Positions 1-12,373 of a stretch of 64,000 bases of DNA are shown here, in pieces. The notes beneath the pieces are model-generated. The model saw only the letters and a list, made by a program, of their open reading frames with translations. It did not search any database and was not told the origin of the DNA. Origin of the DNA: Odiellus spinosus (lineage: Eukaryota; Arthropoda; Arachnida; Opiliones; Phalangiidae). The DNA lies in contig OY987233.1 of the NCBI GenBank assembly GCA_963920705.1, positions 13,565,459 to 13,629,458 of the forward strand. Direction: 5' to 3'. Made by a program: the position numbers and the translations under genes. Each line of letters begins with the position of its first letter. Positions within the stretch are counted from its first letter, which is position 1.

Positions 1-270
1 TTTATCTACACGCAATACCGCCCCCTTGAACGACGCCAAATTTCCATTTATCTACCTATATATTTACGCAATAATCGAACTGAGGAAAATATTTCATTAT
101 TTTCCTATATCGCTGCAGAAGCTCCATTTCAAGCGCGGTTTACCTTGTTACTTTAATTAAATTAAAGAATATAATTAATCGCTGATAGCGGGTTAATTCA
201 ATGGTCAATGGGGTATCTTCGTAGAATAGACTGAAATTGAGGACACAACTAAATATCGAATGTTAATTAT

Positions 271-398
271 GGACCCGGGGAGTTCAGAAAATATATTAAA
301 ATAAAATCTACAAATTTAAAAATTTTAATTTTTTTTTTTTTTATTTTCGATGCGGTTAAAGAATTTTTTTTAGTATTTTTTCTGAACTCCCCTGGTCC
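271..398. mobile_element. Small foldback element
   Basis: The two ends are inverted copies of each other (GGACCCGGGGAGTTCAGAAA on the left, reverse complement of TCTGAACTCCCCTGGTCC on the right) around an AT-rich centre. No coding capacity. Probably a MITE-like remnant. Target-site duplication is not clear. Confidence 0.5.
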
Positions 399-534
399 TA
401 ATTAGTGCATAACCATCGTTATTTAGTGGAAGATTTGGTTAAGAACTCTAAAAATATAATTAAATCATTCAGAAAAATTATGACAGCCTCATTTCAAAAC
501 AATTACGTAATAGATAATAACACTAAAAAAATAA

Positions 535-735
535 TATCACTGTAAATATTACTAAAATTTAGTAGAAATAGTACTATAAATATTACTAAAATTAGTAGAA
601 ATAGTACTGTAAATATTATTAAAAATTAGTAGAAATAGTACTGTAAATATTACTAAACATTAGTAGAATTATTACTTGTAATAATAATATTAAAAATAGT
701 ACTAATAATAATAACATTAATATTAAAAGTACTTT
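535..735. repeat. AT-rich tandem repeat
   Basis: Imperfect tandem copies of a roughly 30-base unit containing AGTAGAAATAGTACTGTAAA, degenerating rightward. No gene was seen in the surrounding 1-2926 interval. Confidence 0.6.
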
Positions 736-1065
736 TTAACGAAATTCATTATCCCTTTAAGATCAATCATTAATTTTTAAATGAAATCAACCGTTGGACT
801 TTTCTAGATATTTTATCCAATTATATTCCAGTAGCTCTACCATTCCATTAATCTGATTTAAATTCCAATGCGTACAAGGCTAAAGTCCTTCTTAAATTCT
901 TATAATCAAAAAACTTCGGCTATAATGATAATCACCAGGGTAAATTAGCGATTTAAAATTTTAATTGGGATAATATTTTGTTGTTAACAGTGGGGCTATA
1001 ACAACTTTAGGTCAAGGTTTCTGAAAATGTTTTCATGACTATGTAATCTTTATTTTCTATTTGAA

Positions 1066-1501
1066 TTCAAGGTAAAATGCAACCTATAATAACAAGTGAT
1101 TTTTTTATGGATTCCTTATCGTTTAAATAAGCCTAATTCACCAGCAAAGAAATCTAGAAACAAATATTAAACTAAAAATAAATTTAAAACTTACCCGGAA
1201 AATAGGCTTAGCTGGATTCATCAAGATCCTGAATTTCATCGCACATGATGGGTCAGCGACCAATCGAATGTTATTGGAAATTTCACCTTAAGATCTCGCC
1301 TTAACGACGGGACTGACCTCATTGGTTGGTGACCCATCAATGCGAAGAAATTCAAGATATCCATGAATCCAACTAAGCCTATTTTTCTGATAAGATTAAA
1401 TTTATTTCTAGTTTAATATTTGTTTGAAAAATATTTATACTGGTGGATTTGGCCTATTTAAACGATAACTAATTGATATTAGGTTTCATTCTCCCTTTAA
1501 A
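1066..1501. mobile_element. Foldback MITE, family A copy 1
   Basis: Right end reads CATTCTCCCTTTAA; the left end is a decayed inverse of it (GGTAAAATGCAACCT). Inside, two arms carry the family hallmarks: a TTTAAATAAGCCTAATTCACC-like arm followed by AATAGGCTTAGCTGGATTCA, mirrored by TGAATCCAACTAAGCCTATT. Copies of the same element recur at 5405, 11217, 42580, 54530, 55584 and 62161. Non-autonomous: no transposase frame. Confidence 0.7.
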
Positions 1502-2562
1502 ATTATTTCCTGGTGGGAAAAAGTCATTAATTATTAACAAATATAAATAATTTAAAATCTTGAAACGTTTTTATTAATTTGTAGAAAATTTAAAACGCGT
1601 CGATTGATAATTCTTTCCTTAAAAATGAATACAAATAATATTTAATATTTATCGTTATTATTATTTTTAACCGGATTTAATGAGTAATAATGAAAAAAAT
1701 GAATTGGAGAGGGGGTCAAAGTGGTCAAGGTTACTTATATTCGATTACAACCTTAGTAAGGAATCCGAGATATATTAATTCCCGTAGTAAAACCGGTTTC
1801 CAATGAGAATTTCGGTTCCTTCTAGGGTCGCCACTGAATATAGAACTTTATGGTTTCTTCTATACGACAGTAATTCGTATATAAATATAGAAGGGATATT
1901 GGATATAGTATCTTTAGTTTATTCCTATACTCATAGCCCAAGGAAAAACTCCACCCCTCAACACCAAACCAAACTTTATGTCTTATTAGCTCTCTTGAAA
2001 TGGCGTTGCTGGCGGGAGAGGCAAACAATCAACATATATTCATTTGCTATGGCTACGACCCCTGGTTTGGCCTAAATATAATAAGCCCCGCCTCTTCTTT
2101 CTATCTCACTAAAAACTTGCAGAGAAATATTCCTTCTAAATTTATTTAATTTGGAATTCCTGGTTTATCATCCTAATATATTTTAAAATAAAAATGGAAA
2201 AATTCTAATAAAACTATAAAAATGTTAAATAATTACAGACGTAGAATTAAGGATGGACACACTAATCTTTAGGAAATTGTAAAAGACGCGATCCAATTAG
2301 CGCCAAGAATCAATAAATACAGTAATTAAAGAGAGGGTGTAACGGATTTTTCATGAATTCCAAATGGAAATTGGTAGCATTTTCGTTGAAAATAGATTCA
2401 AAATATCTTTAAAAACAAATGCAGAATAGTAAAAATTACCGCGAAATTAAAAATACATATTTTATAATCACGGGTAATTTTCTATTTAATATGTAATTCT
2501 ATTTGAAATTGATGAAAATGTGTTACAGCTTCACTTTAAGCGAAACTAAAGAATTAAGCCGC

Positions 2563-2748
2563 GTTTTCAATCAAGGTTTTTTGTTGGATAAGAATCCAGG
2601 TTTTGCGTGAAAACTAAGGTGAAGCTTACATCAAGATTTAACCTTTCACGTTAACAGGCTTCGAGGAACAGAGAAGCGAATATGAAAATTAATTTATCCG
2701 AGCTTCTCTCAGAAAAACGAATGCTTGAAAAACTTTGATTGAAAACGT
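2563..2748. repeat. Inverted repeat related to dispersed family J
   Basis: CGCGTTTTCAATCAAGG at the left is mirrored by CTTTGATTGAAAACGTG at the right. The same CTTGATTGAAAACGCG string occurs near 31705, so this is a member of a dispersed family rather than a unique hairpin. Confidence 0.5.
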
Positions 2749-2926
2749 GACTTTATAGTGTCTCCAAATTCTTTGTCGCCTTCTGAAATAATCTTAATTA
2801 TATTTTAAAAATATTCCTAGCCTTAAATATTTACAGTTAAACTAATGACAATTAATATTACAAACAAGAAAATACGGATAAGCGCGATTACGTTACCGCG
2901 CGGTTTAAAGTTTAGTTCAATTCGGT

Positions 2927-5900
2927 TCACAAATAGGAACTACGGACAATATGCCCGCCCGCGTTACTGACGATGGACGCCCTCTGCGTCCGGCCATTCT
3001 CGCTAATGGAGAAATTGACCTGTTTGGCGTAATCGTCGTCTTCGAGGTCATCCTCGTCCGCGCTCATTGACCCCGTTCTACTCCCCTCCGCCACGTGTAT
3101 GTCCTTCACGCGGACACCAAGATCACTTTGAACTGACGACGGAGAATCGCTTCCGCCAGGAACCCGCAGACTGTTGCTGCCGTCTCCCTATAGCCATTTA
3201 CAACAAGATTAGAATTAGATTTAATTGCTGGATAATAGACGGGTTTAATCGAGTATTAAAGTTCGGTTTAATGTGGGATTAAAGGTCCGTTTAATTGGGG
3301 ATTAAAGTTCGGTTAAATTGGGGATTAAAGTTAGGTTTAATCTAGGACTAAAGTTCAGTTTAATTTAGGATTAAAGTTCTGTTTAATCTTGTATTAAAGT
3401 TCCGTTTAATCTTGGATTAAGTGTTAGGTTTAATCTGGGATTAAAGTTTGGTTTAATTTTGGATTAAAGTTCGTTTGAATCTGGGTTTAAAGATTGGTTT
3501 AATTTGGGATTAAAATTCGATTTAATCTTTGATTAAAGTTCTATTTAATCTGGGGATTAAAGTTCGGTTAAATTAGGGATTAAAGTTCGGTTAAATTAGG
3601 GATTAAAGTTCGGTTAAATTAGGGATTAAAGTTCGGTTAAATTAGGGATTAAAGTTCGGTTTAATCGGGTCATTAGTATTTTTAATCTGAAATTAAAGCT
3701 ATTAGCTTAGTGTTAGTTGTGCAGGGGTATAAACCGAAATTAGATTTACAAATGAAAGCAATTTAGATATTTAATTTCTAAATTAGGGTGGAGGGGAGGC
3801 GAGCTTACTTTATCCTGATTGTTGTTATCGTTGTTTTCGATATTGAAACTGATGGAGGTCGAGAGGCTGTCGAAACTGACGACGTTAATTCTGTTTGTGC
3901 ACGCCAGAACAGCGTCTTGTATTGTTGGGAAAATATTATCGTATCCGACCACGTCCAAGATACCCGAACGTTGCAAAGTTCCCAACACGTTATCTATACA
4001 TTAATTTCGACAATTAACAAGGCTGTTTTAGTGTTTTTAACCTGGCGTATTAAAGGGAAGGTAAAGATCAAAATCAAGTGATTTTATATCGATTCTTCTA
4101 CTAATTATGAGACCTATCCTCGTAGATTCAGGAAATACATCCCAATGATTTTAAAAATCAAAATAGATCCAAATTTCACTGTTTTTTAAAATTGATCCCC
4201 TAAAACCAATCGCGTAACGCCCTGCCTTCCAGCGAACAAAACTCTCGTGGCACGCGCCACGTTTGTTACATCGCGCGCTTTATTTATCACATCTCGCGCT
4301 ATAATCGCGCTCGACGTAGCGTTTGCCATGAGTATTTTGTTCACTGGAAGGCAGGGCGTTACGCGATTGGTTGGAGGATATCTGTTTAAAAGAACAGTGA
4401 AATCTGGATCAATTTTGATTTTTAAAATAATTGTGATATCTTTTCTGATTGATTAACCACGCAGATAGGTCTGATTATTAGTACAAGAAACGATGAAAAA
4501 CATCACTTGATTTCGTCTTCACCCTCTCTTTGAAGCGTTTTAAAGGCCAAGGATTACTTCTGCCTGTCACCCTGGAAACAAACTCGCCCTCCATGCTTTC
4601 TCTTGCCTTGCTAACCAATAGAAAGCTCAAAAGGGGAGCCCACTTCCAGTGAAACAGGTGGGTGACAAGCAGAAGAAATCCTAGGCCTTTAACAACTGAA
4701 ACGGTTCATTGAAACAATTCTTGAAATACAAGACGTTTTACGTACCGGGAAGAGCGGCCAAGGAGAATTCAATGTTGTATTTTCGACATTTCTCGATTCC
4801 TTCTTGTAAGGCTTCGACTCCGGTGTTATCGACGAAACAAGTGGATGACAAGTCCACCACCAAGAATGAATGCGAGTTCAAATCTATTGAACCGTTGATG
4901 TTCAAATTACTTCGAGGCTTGTGTCTAAATAACGACAAAATAATAATTTACAATCGGGTTAATGAATTAGTTTTTTTTCTGTCGCCTTAAATTTTCATAG
5001 AGATTCAAAAATGAGTGACATTTTGAAGGGCAATATTTGTATGGTATTCCGCGCGTGGCTAGACGAATAAATTAACAAGATTGATTACTTACTGTTCTAG
5101 TTGTTTAATAATTCTTTTGACGTCAGCCACAAAATTTCCGGCAGTCGCGAAACACAATGGATTACCGAATCTGAACAAAATAAGTCGACCTTGATCCGGA
5201 CCTAGACGCTAATCAGGAACAATTAAAATTAAACAAAATTATTAAGTTATTAATTATAAAAAAATATTGAATTAATCGTTATTAACGTACAACTTTCTTC
5301 TTCTTGTTGTTTGGCAAAAATATACCCGAAGTTTTAACCTCTCGCAGTAAAGTTCCACGATAACTAATTAAAATAAATCAAATTTTAATTAAGGTAATTG
5401 TTTATTAAAGGGAGAATGAACTATCTTCGGCATCCAATGATTTTCTGTCTCAGATTCCTTATCTAACAAAAATTGCAAAATTGCAAACAAAATTTGAGCT
5501 AGAAATAAATTTTTAACTTAACAAGGATCCATTGAGATCGTTTGATATCTCGTTGTTAACGAATAAAAGAGCGCACCTCTTAAGCCTCTCTTGTAACGTC
5601 AGATTAAAGCACGCGCTTCTCGCTACTTGATTACCGACGAGATATCAAACTTACTTTCCTTAGTAAGTTTTTAATTGATTTCTAGCTTAAAATTTGTTTG
5701 TAAATTTTGGTTACTAGTGAATTAGGTTGAATAAAGATTAAAAAAATCAGTCGTTTCGGGCAATTTCATTCTCCCTTTAAGTTATTACGTAATTAAATGA
5801 CAAAATTACCCTTGCATTCTCCAAGTTACGCTCAATAAGGTAATGATTACTCCAATCATGAGTCCGTACGTCACGTCTAATACTATGACGCAAATGCAAG

Positions 5901-8900
5901 TTGTAACCCAGATGATCTAAGTTAATTACCACCTAGTTAATTGTTTATTCTAAGACAATTGGATTAATGTTAATTCCACAAACTCACAGCGTCCGCTTTA
6001 GAGACGTTCCATAATTTTTTAACTTCCGAAATGTTGAATAGATATCCCTTTAAAGCCGTAGCCAGAATTGTCGCTAGGACGCACTGTTGAAATAAATAAA
6101 TATAAATAAATAAATAAAAGGAAATAAACATAAATATATATAAATATAAATATATATAAATCTAAATATATATAAATATATATAAATCTAAATATATATA
6201 AATATATATAAATCTAAATAAATAAAAGTAAATAAATCTAAATAAATAAATATAAATATATATAAATCTAAATAAATATAAATAAATATAAATAAATATA
6301 AATAAATATAAATAAATTTAAATAAATATAAATAAATATTTGTACGAGTAGGCCTAAATCGCGCGTCAATTTAAATATCATTTGGCGCGTGAATTAAAAG
6401 ATCGAAATTAAGATTTTTATAATCGCCATTTTTGAATTTTTTAAAATAATAATTGCCCGCAATACTACGTCATCACACTATGGTCGCGTGATTTCACTAT
6501 TGTAGAACCTACAGTTGATTCTCACGCGTTGTGGCACCAGTGATAATGTCGCGTTCGCGCTGTCTTTCTCGTAAAAGTACTTAATCCAGAAAGTCCTGCA
6601 TTAAAATTTGATTAGGGTTAGTTGCGGGTTAATTTACCTTCGGTAGGGGCTCTAAAAGGGGTCCGATGAAGTACAAGACGAGGGCCAGAAAAACGCACGA
6701 TATCATGCCTGTCAGTTGGGTCTTGCAACCGACGCTCTCCATGACGGAGCTACGAGCCAGGGAACCGCAACCGGGCAGACATAGGAAGAATCCTCCCAAG
6801 ATATTGCCGCAACCAAGGGCTAAAAGTTCCTAGAAATCATTTAGTTCTTAATATTCGGATTAAAGGCGCTGAAAGGGGGGCGTGACCAACCTGATTGGCG
6901 TCCACTTCGTGGTTGTATCGACGCGCGAATGTTTTACCCATGCTGAACGTAGAAGCGAAACCCACAATCGCCACAGCGATAGCGTCGCCAATAACCTGAA
7001 ATAAATTAACAACAACACTTTAATAATACTATTTAAGTGAGGCTTTCAGGGATTTTTGTAATAGCATTTTCGTTTATATACTAGGCCTTGGAATCGATTT
7101 AAATCGTTTCAAAACGTATCACCGGAGTCGTGTGGACGGGAAACCGTCGTTTCTCGAATCGATTTGATTCGATTTCTCGAAACTGCTTCGGGAACCAGTT
7201 TCATACCGATTTTTATGAAGATAACGCGTGAACGCGTGACAATTAAAACGATTTCTGACGATTTCTGACGATTTGAATATCGGTTTAATTTTACCGTTTC
7301 AAATCGATTAAGAAATGCAAGTGTGACCCTAGCTCAAGTGTTTTTAAATTATTTAGTTTGCTAAATTAGGTTTGAAAACGTTATTAACCTAGCCTAATTA
7401 AATGTCCGCGATTGACTCTTTACATAAAATTGTATAACAATTCTTACTTTTGGTAGTAATTCGGCTAAGGGCGCTACTGGTTTCGGTAACCTGTAAAATT
7501 CAGATTAGTATGTTTATTTATCTCTTGACCTAGAGGATGTTATGACGCCATGTTTGAACTTACCCTTTAGGAATGTTGTTGACGATGGGGACGCTGTATT
7601 TGTGGTTTAGTTCTAAATAGTACGAAACTATGCTGCATATTATGACCTGAGGATCGAAATGTAAACATATATTTAGTTTTATAAAGATTGGTTTTGATTC
7701 TACTCGATATTATATTTACCATAATTAAATCTACTGGTAGAGGAATTCTGGCGAATTTCTGGAATCTGGGTCCGGCTAGATCTTTGCCCATGATTAGCAT
7801 GACGCAAACGCACACCGACATGATCGTCGTGATCATGTTGGCGTCGCCAATGTTTTCAACCACCGCTACTAATGTCTGTGACCATTATCAACGTTTATTA
7901 TTATTATAATTATTTATATAATACAACCCGAGGCAACCATAGCGACGGATATAATTAAACAATAGCTTGGTGCGTGACCTTTATATCATTTTTTGTCTCG
8001 TGCCCCATTATTCTTTTCTTTAGCGCTTGATTAATTATTTTCTTTAGCGCTTGATTAAATCTTTTCTTTAGCGCGTGATATGTTCTTTTCTTTAACGTGT
8101 GTTTTATTCTTTTCTTTAGCGCTTAATTAATTATTTTCGTTAGCGCGTGACGAATTCTTTTCTTTAGCGCGTGATTTATTCTTTTCTTTAGCGCTTGATT
8201 AATTCTTTTCTTTAGTGCTTGACTAATTCTTTTCTTTAGCGCTTGATTAATTCTTTTCTTTAGCGCGTGACTAATTATTTTCTTAAGTGCTTGACTAATT
8301 CTTTTCTTTAGCGCATGGTTTATTCTTTTCTTTAGCGCTTGTTTAATTCTTTTCTTTAACGCTTGTTTAATTATTTTCTTTAGCGCATGATTATTTTCTT
8401 TAGCGCGCGATTTATTCTTTGCTTTAACACGTGATTTATTCTTTCGCGCGTGATTTATTATTTTCTCTAGCGCGTGATTTATTCTTTTTCTCCAGCTCGT
8501 GGTTTCTAATTTTCATTTTTCTATCGGCCTAGCACTTGCTAGGATAAATAATCTCAGGCCTGTTTTCTCATTATTCTCCGTCGTTACGGTAACCTCATTC
8601 GTAGTATTAAACAGAAAACTAACGTTTATGACTCCAAAAACGCCTGTGAAATCTTTGAACTTTAGATTAAAGCAACCCTTAAGTTGGGAGGCGATGATTT
8701 GTACGGCGCAACCCGTCATGAATCCGCTGGCCAAAGAAGGCGATATTAAAATGCCCAATCTCCCGCAACGCAAAATTCCCATTAGAACCTTTAGAAATTA
8801 AATTTAAAAAAATATTTAATTATTCCTAATTTATGGCCTTAATTCGATTAGAAGCTCGATGCTAGTTTTTGTATAATTACTTGTATGATTCCACTCATAA

Positions 8901-10221
8901 GCGTGACGGCGACGGTGACCTGAATCGGCGTGATAATTTTGCCACCACCAGTTGGTCCCACCACTCCCGGCGTGGCTGTCGTGGTATCGTTCGAGTAGTA
9001 GTAGATAGTATCGTTGTTACCAGAGTCCAGCCATCCTGGTTGGTGGGTCGGTTGTGGCGCCACAAATAATTCCCCGCTTTCCACCGTCGCTAGTCGCCTG
9101 ACGGCGTTAGCTGTTATGATGGACACCACCGTGAAGGTTCCTTTAAATCACGGAGGTCAGAACGGGGTCAATTATAATTGGGGGAGATTATAAGGGTGAT
9201 GGCGTACCGACGGAACATTGCATCGATGTTCCCATGACGCTGTAGACAGCCGACGGAAAGAAAGAACCGTAAAGACCATAAACTGGCGCCACCGCGTTCG
9301 CTAACGCGTTAGCCATACCTGTTCAAAGAAATTTTAAAGATAGAATGAACTACAATAATATAGATACGTTCGCACTTATTCGACGTTTGAAATTAGGCTT
9401 AATCGACGTTTGAAATTAGGCTTAATTGACGTTTGAAATTAGGTCTAATTAACGTTTGAAATTTAGTACGTGACTTAAATCTCGCGATATGATAAACCGC
9501 GTGTTTTTTAAATAAAAGCCCGACACTTGTTTTGAAAGATATCTCTAATTCAAGTTTCCAATGAAGTTTACCATAGTGTATCTAACTTTGCGTGTACATT
9601 TTAACGATCCCACAAACAGACAGACAGACATAGAATTATATATTTTAAAATTGGAAGTCTTACCTTGAGGCACGTGAAATATCGCTGATGTAATCCCAGA
9701 GATGATATCGCAGACTAAATACTCCTTAATCTTGTACGTCCTCATCCATCCGATGCACGGGAACAAACTTATGACGATCCGTAAAATCTTATCACTAGTG
9801 CAAATATTTCTTCTGGTTTTCGATAACTTCTTTTTCAATTGGGCGCCAGCCTCGTGCAAGACTTTCTTCTTCTTGACGTCGTCTGGCCCTCCGGTCACCG
9901 AGCTGATTCCTCCTAGACTGGCCAAGTCGCCACCACCCAATTTGGTCGAAAAGCCCGGGATAAGGCCGCTCTCGTCCGATCCGATCTGATAACACTCGGA
10001 CACCGTCCATACCGGACGATCAATGACCAATCGTGGTGTTCGTAGTTGAGGAATGTCTTGCGAACTGGCGTCCAAATTGTCTTGGGAACCTCCTCCACCC
10101 GTGTTAATGATGTTTGAAGGCGAGGCTCGCAACGAATTCGTGTCCAAATTCGTTATTGCTGACAGTTTTGGTTCGCTCTGGCTTTTGTGGAGGTCATTGT
10201 TTAGTTCCTTCATCTTTTTGA
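2927..10221 (-). CDS. SLC26-family (SulP) anion transporter, 16 exons
   Basis: Membrane transporter predicted to move sulfate, chloride, bicarbonate or other anions. Exons (minus strand, 5' to 3'): 10221-9664, 9318-9208, 9140-8881, 8788-8594, 7875-7720, 7646-7564, 7490-7448, 6995-6891, 6829-6638, 6083-5988, 5916-5810, 5363-5287, 5201-5093, 4924-4746, 3993-3809, 3187-2927. All joins keep frame; the 5363-5287/5201 join could instead be 5291/5208. With the proposed first exon at 19339-19351 the protein is about 909 aa. Landmarks: SulP core HVPQGMANALANAVAPVYG then LYGSFFPSAVYSVMGTS (about residues 186-222); a likely glycosylated loop (NNDTIYYYSNDTT); SFSMGKTFARRYNHEVDANQ; and a C-terminal STAS domain with VVDLSSTCFVDNTGVEAL. 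The tail is acidic (DEDDLEDDDY) and ends SSYL, a possible class I PDZ ligand. Substrate cannot be assigned. An insect prestin/SLC26A5-6-like protein is the nearest fit. Confidence 0.92.
3230..3670. repeat. Minisatellite in SLC26 intron
   Basis: About 18 tandem copies of a roughly 23-24 base unit (GGATTAAAGTTCGGTTAAAT). The last several copies are nearly identical; earlier ones are diverged. It lies in the intron between the last two coding exons. Confidence 0.85.
4050..4536. mobile_element. Long foldback element, family D
   Basis: A nearly full-length imperfect palindrome of about 485 bp. Outer ends are TTAAAGGGAAGGTAAAG and the inverse of CTTCACCCTCTCTTTGAA. Inner arms include ACCAATCGCGTAACGCCCTG (about 4206) mirrored at about 4373. 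It is wholly intronic in the SLC26 gene. No open frame of note. Confidence 0.75.
4540..4692. mobile_element. TTAA-flanked MITE, family C copy 1
   Basis: TTAA at each end. Terminal inverted repeats are AGGCCAAGGATTACTTCTGC on the left and the inverse of GCAGAAGAAATCCTAGGCCT on the right. The interior contains CCCTGGAAACAAACTC and CCCACTTCCAGTGAAACAGG, both also present in copy 2 at 63010. It sits 4 bp from the family D element. Confidence 0.8.
5405..5781. mobile_element. Foldback MITE, family A copy 2
   Basis: Clean ends TTAAAGGGAGAATGAAC and CATTCTCCCTTTAA, flanked by TTAA. It makes up most of the SLC26 intron between exons ending at 5810 and starting at 5363. Confidence 0.85.
6085..6340. 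repeat. AT-rich low-complexity array
   Basis: Interleaved AAATAAATAT and TATATAAATCTAAATA units in an SLC26 intron. Slippage-type repeat. Confidence 0.8.
6360..6635. repeat. Dispersed repeat, family L fragment
   Basis: Shares strings with 22005-22360 and 33610-34188: a TTTATAATCGCCATTTTTGA-like segment, GCAATACTACGTCATCA, and a CTACAGTTGATTCTC / GTTGTGGCACCAGTGATAA stretch in the opposite orientation to those copies. Intronic in the SLC26 gene. Confidence 0.5.
7990..8490. repeat. Minisatellite in SLC26 intron
   Basis: About 20 copies of a roughly 24-base unit, TTCTTTTCTTTAGCGCTTGA plus a variable spacer. The variable portion alternates GCGCTTGATTAA and GCGCGTGATTTA types. Confidence 0.85.
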
Positions 10222-10224
10222 CTG

Positions 10225-10575
10225 TAGAAAATAATTATAAAAAATTCAAATTTAACTATAATTATAATCATAATAAATATAAATTAAAAAATAAAATAAA
10301 CAATAAAAATAATAATAAAATAAAATTATAAAAATTAAATTAATAATGATAGTAAATAATTAATATAAATTAATAATAAAAGTGAAATATTTTCCGATGA
10401 ATAAATATATAAATTAATAAATAAAAATATTTTCCTATAAATAAATAAAAATATTTTCCGATAAATAAATAAAAAAATGATAAAATAGTTATAAATAAAT
10501 GTTAATAATTATTATAATATAAAATAATTATAATTTTAAATAATAATATTAAATAATTATAATATTAAATAGAGT
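10225..10575. repeat. AT-only low-complexity tract
   Basis: Runs of AATAAATAAAAA and AATAATTATAAT with almost no G or C, just upstream of the second SLC26 exon. From 10576 to 11216 I see no gene, only AT-rich sequence with an A19 tract near 10645. Confidence 0.75.
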
Positions 10576-11216
10576 TAATTTGGGGACATACTAAGATAGT
10601 AACCAAATAGTAATATGTTGTTCTTACAATCTAATTTATTTAGAAAAAAAAAAAAAAAAAAAACAATAATTTCGATCCCTCGTAAGGCCGTAATCATTAA
10701 GTTCCAACCTTCGAAGGAGTTAAATTACCCACCACGCGCTTATCGGGAAAATTTTTCAATTAATCTCGAATCTAACCTAAGTATTTGGCCATGCTGATAT
10801 ATTTTCAATCTTATTCTCTCGGCTGATGTTATTGAAATAAAATTTAATTTATTTATGGTGTTTTTAGAAACTAGACAGTCCCCTCCTATTTCCTCATTAC
10901 GTCCCCGTTTTTGTAACCAATAGGAAAACGTGTCTTTAATTCACTTTCGTTTCTCGCGTATAGTGAAATCAAAATTTATTCAATATCTAAACGCAATTCG
11001 ATGTACTAGTATCAAAAATTGTATTTCTAGGGTGTAAGTTAGGATTTTCCAAACATTGCGGGGGAACCTGGGGGAACTTTTAACCAATAGGAGAAGGGAT
11101 GAGAGAAAAACAGTCGTGATTTCCAAAAATTTTCCTTCTTGGGTCATCTGGCGTAACGATATAATTTTTTTATTTATTACCCACCAATCAATTAAGTCGC
11201 ATCCCATATTGTCACC

Positions 11217-11604
11217 TTCAAGGGAGTATGAATTAGGTACAGCGTTTGATTTTCTACCGTGGAACTTTCCTATCTTTTAAATAACGCTAATTCAAAGCTA
11301 TAATGAATACAAATTTGATTGTTAACGAGTCTCCGACCAACCAGCGAAAGAGCACTCCATTTAAGCCTATAATCCAAAACCTTTTTTGTTACTGTCGGAA
11401 TAAAGCGTCCGCTACTCGATACTTAATTGGCCGAAGACTGTTTAAAGACAATATACGAATTCTCCACGCATTCACGAGTAAGATGGAAACTAACTTCATT
11501 GGTGGAAATTTTTCTACTATTTTATTAGGCCTATTTAATTTTAAACGATAAGGACTCTACGATTGAAAATGATTCGTTGTGAAGCGCTACACTCTCCCTT
11601 TGAT
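11217..11604. mobile_element. Decayed foldback MITE, family A copy 3
   Basis: Left end TTCAAGGGAGTATGAATTAGG and right end ACACTCTCCCTTTGA are degenerate versions of the family A termini. TTGTTAACGAGTCTCCGACC inside is also found in copy 4 at 54660. Confidence 0.55.
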
Positions 11605-11825
11605 AGTTTTAAATATTAATTATATTGTTTAGAAGAAAATTAAGCCGTTTAAAACCGGTTCTCTAAGGAAATGTTCAAAGTGTGGGTTCTCGGACACTTT
11701 TCAAACTCCAAATATTGAAATATCTAAACATTCTCTATGGGAAATTTACATTAAAATCCTAAAATCTCTAAACGTTATCTATGGGGTATTTACATGAGCC
11801 GCGTTCACACTAAAGACTTTGAAAG

Positions 11826-12373
11826 TAGAGCTCGGAATCGGATAATGAATAACTTGTAGGAGATAACTATATTTTAATGTCGAATAAATTGTTCAAGTTA
11901 ATATAAAATCACAAATTATATAAACAGACGAGTAACAAATGGATTCGTATTATCCGGAGATAAATTTGAAGCTCGATTAATAAACAAATTACGCGTTTAT
12001 TCGAACGGATAACGTCAAGATAAAAATACGACGTTTCTCAAAATCCGTGTAGAATGAAATATAATAGTTATATTTTAATCTAAATTAATAGGAACAGCGA
12101 CTAAATGACTACATTCTAGCTTCGAGATCTCAATTTGGTTTAAAATCCGCGAAGAAACTCGATGGGTTTCAAATTGTTCTTACGGAGAATGAATAACTCG
12201 TATAACGTATCAATTTCGTATAACAATTGAGTACGAATATAGCGTTTGACGCTACATTCGGGTATAAGTTAACTCAAATAAGAAATGGATATTTTTTCGC
12301 GAACGTTAAAGTCTGATTTGACATTCACGATGGTCTTATTCAATTAACAAAAGTTATACAAAATGCGAGCTAT
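11826..12373. mobile_element. MITE family E, copy 1
   Basis: Starts TAGAGCTCGGAATCGGATAA and ends AACAAAAGTTATACAAAATGC then GAGCTATA. Shared interior strings with copies at 20687 and 60463 include GGATACGAAT/GGATTCGTAT, TTATCCGGAGAT and GACTACATTCTAGCTTCGA (the last only in copies 1 and 3). No protein-coding frame. Confidence 0.75.
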
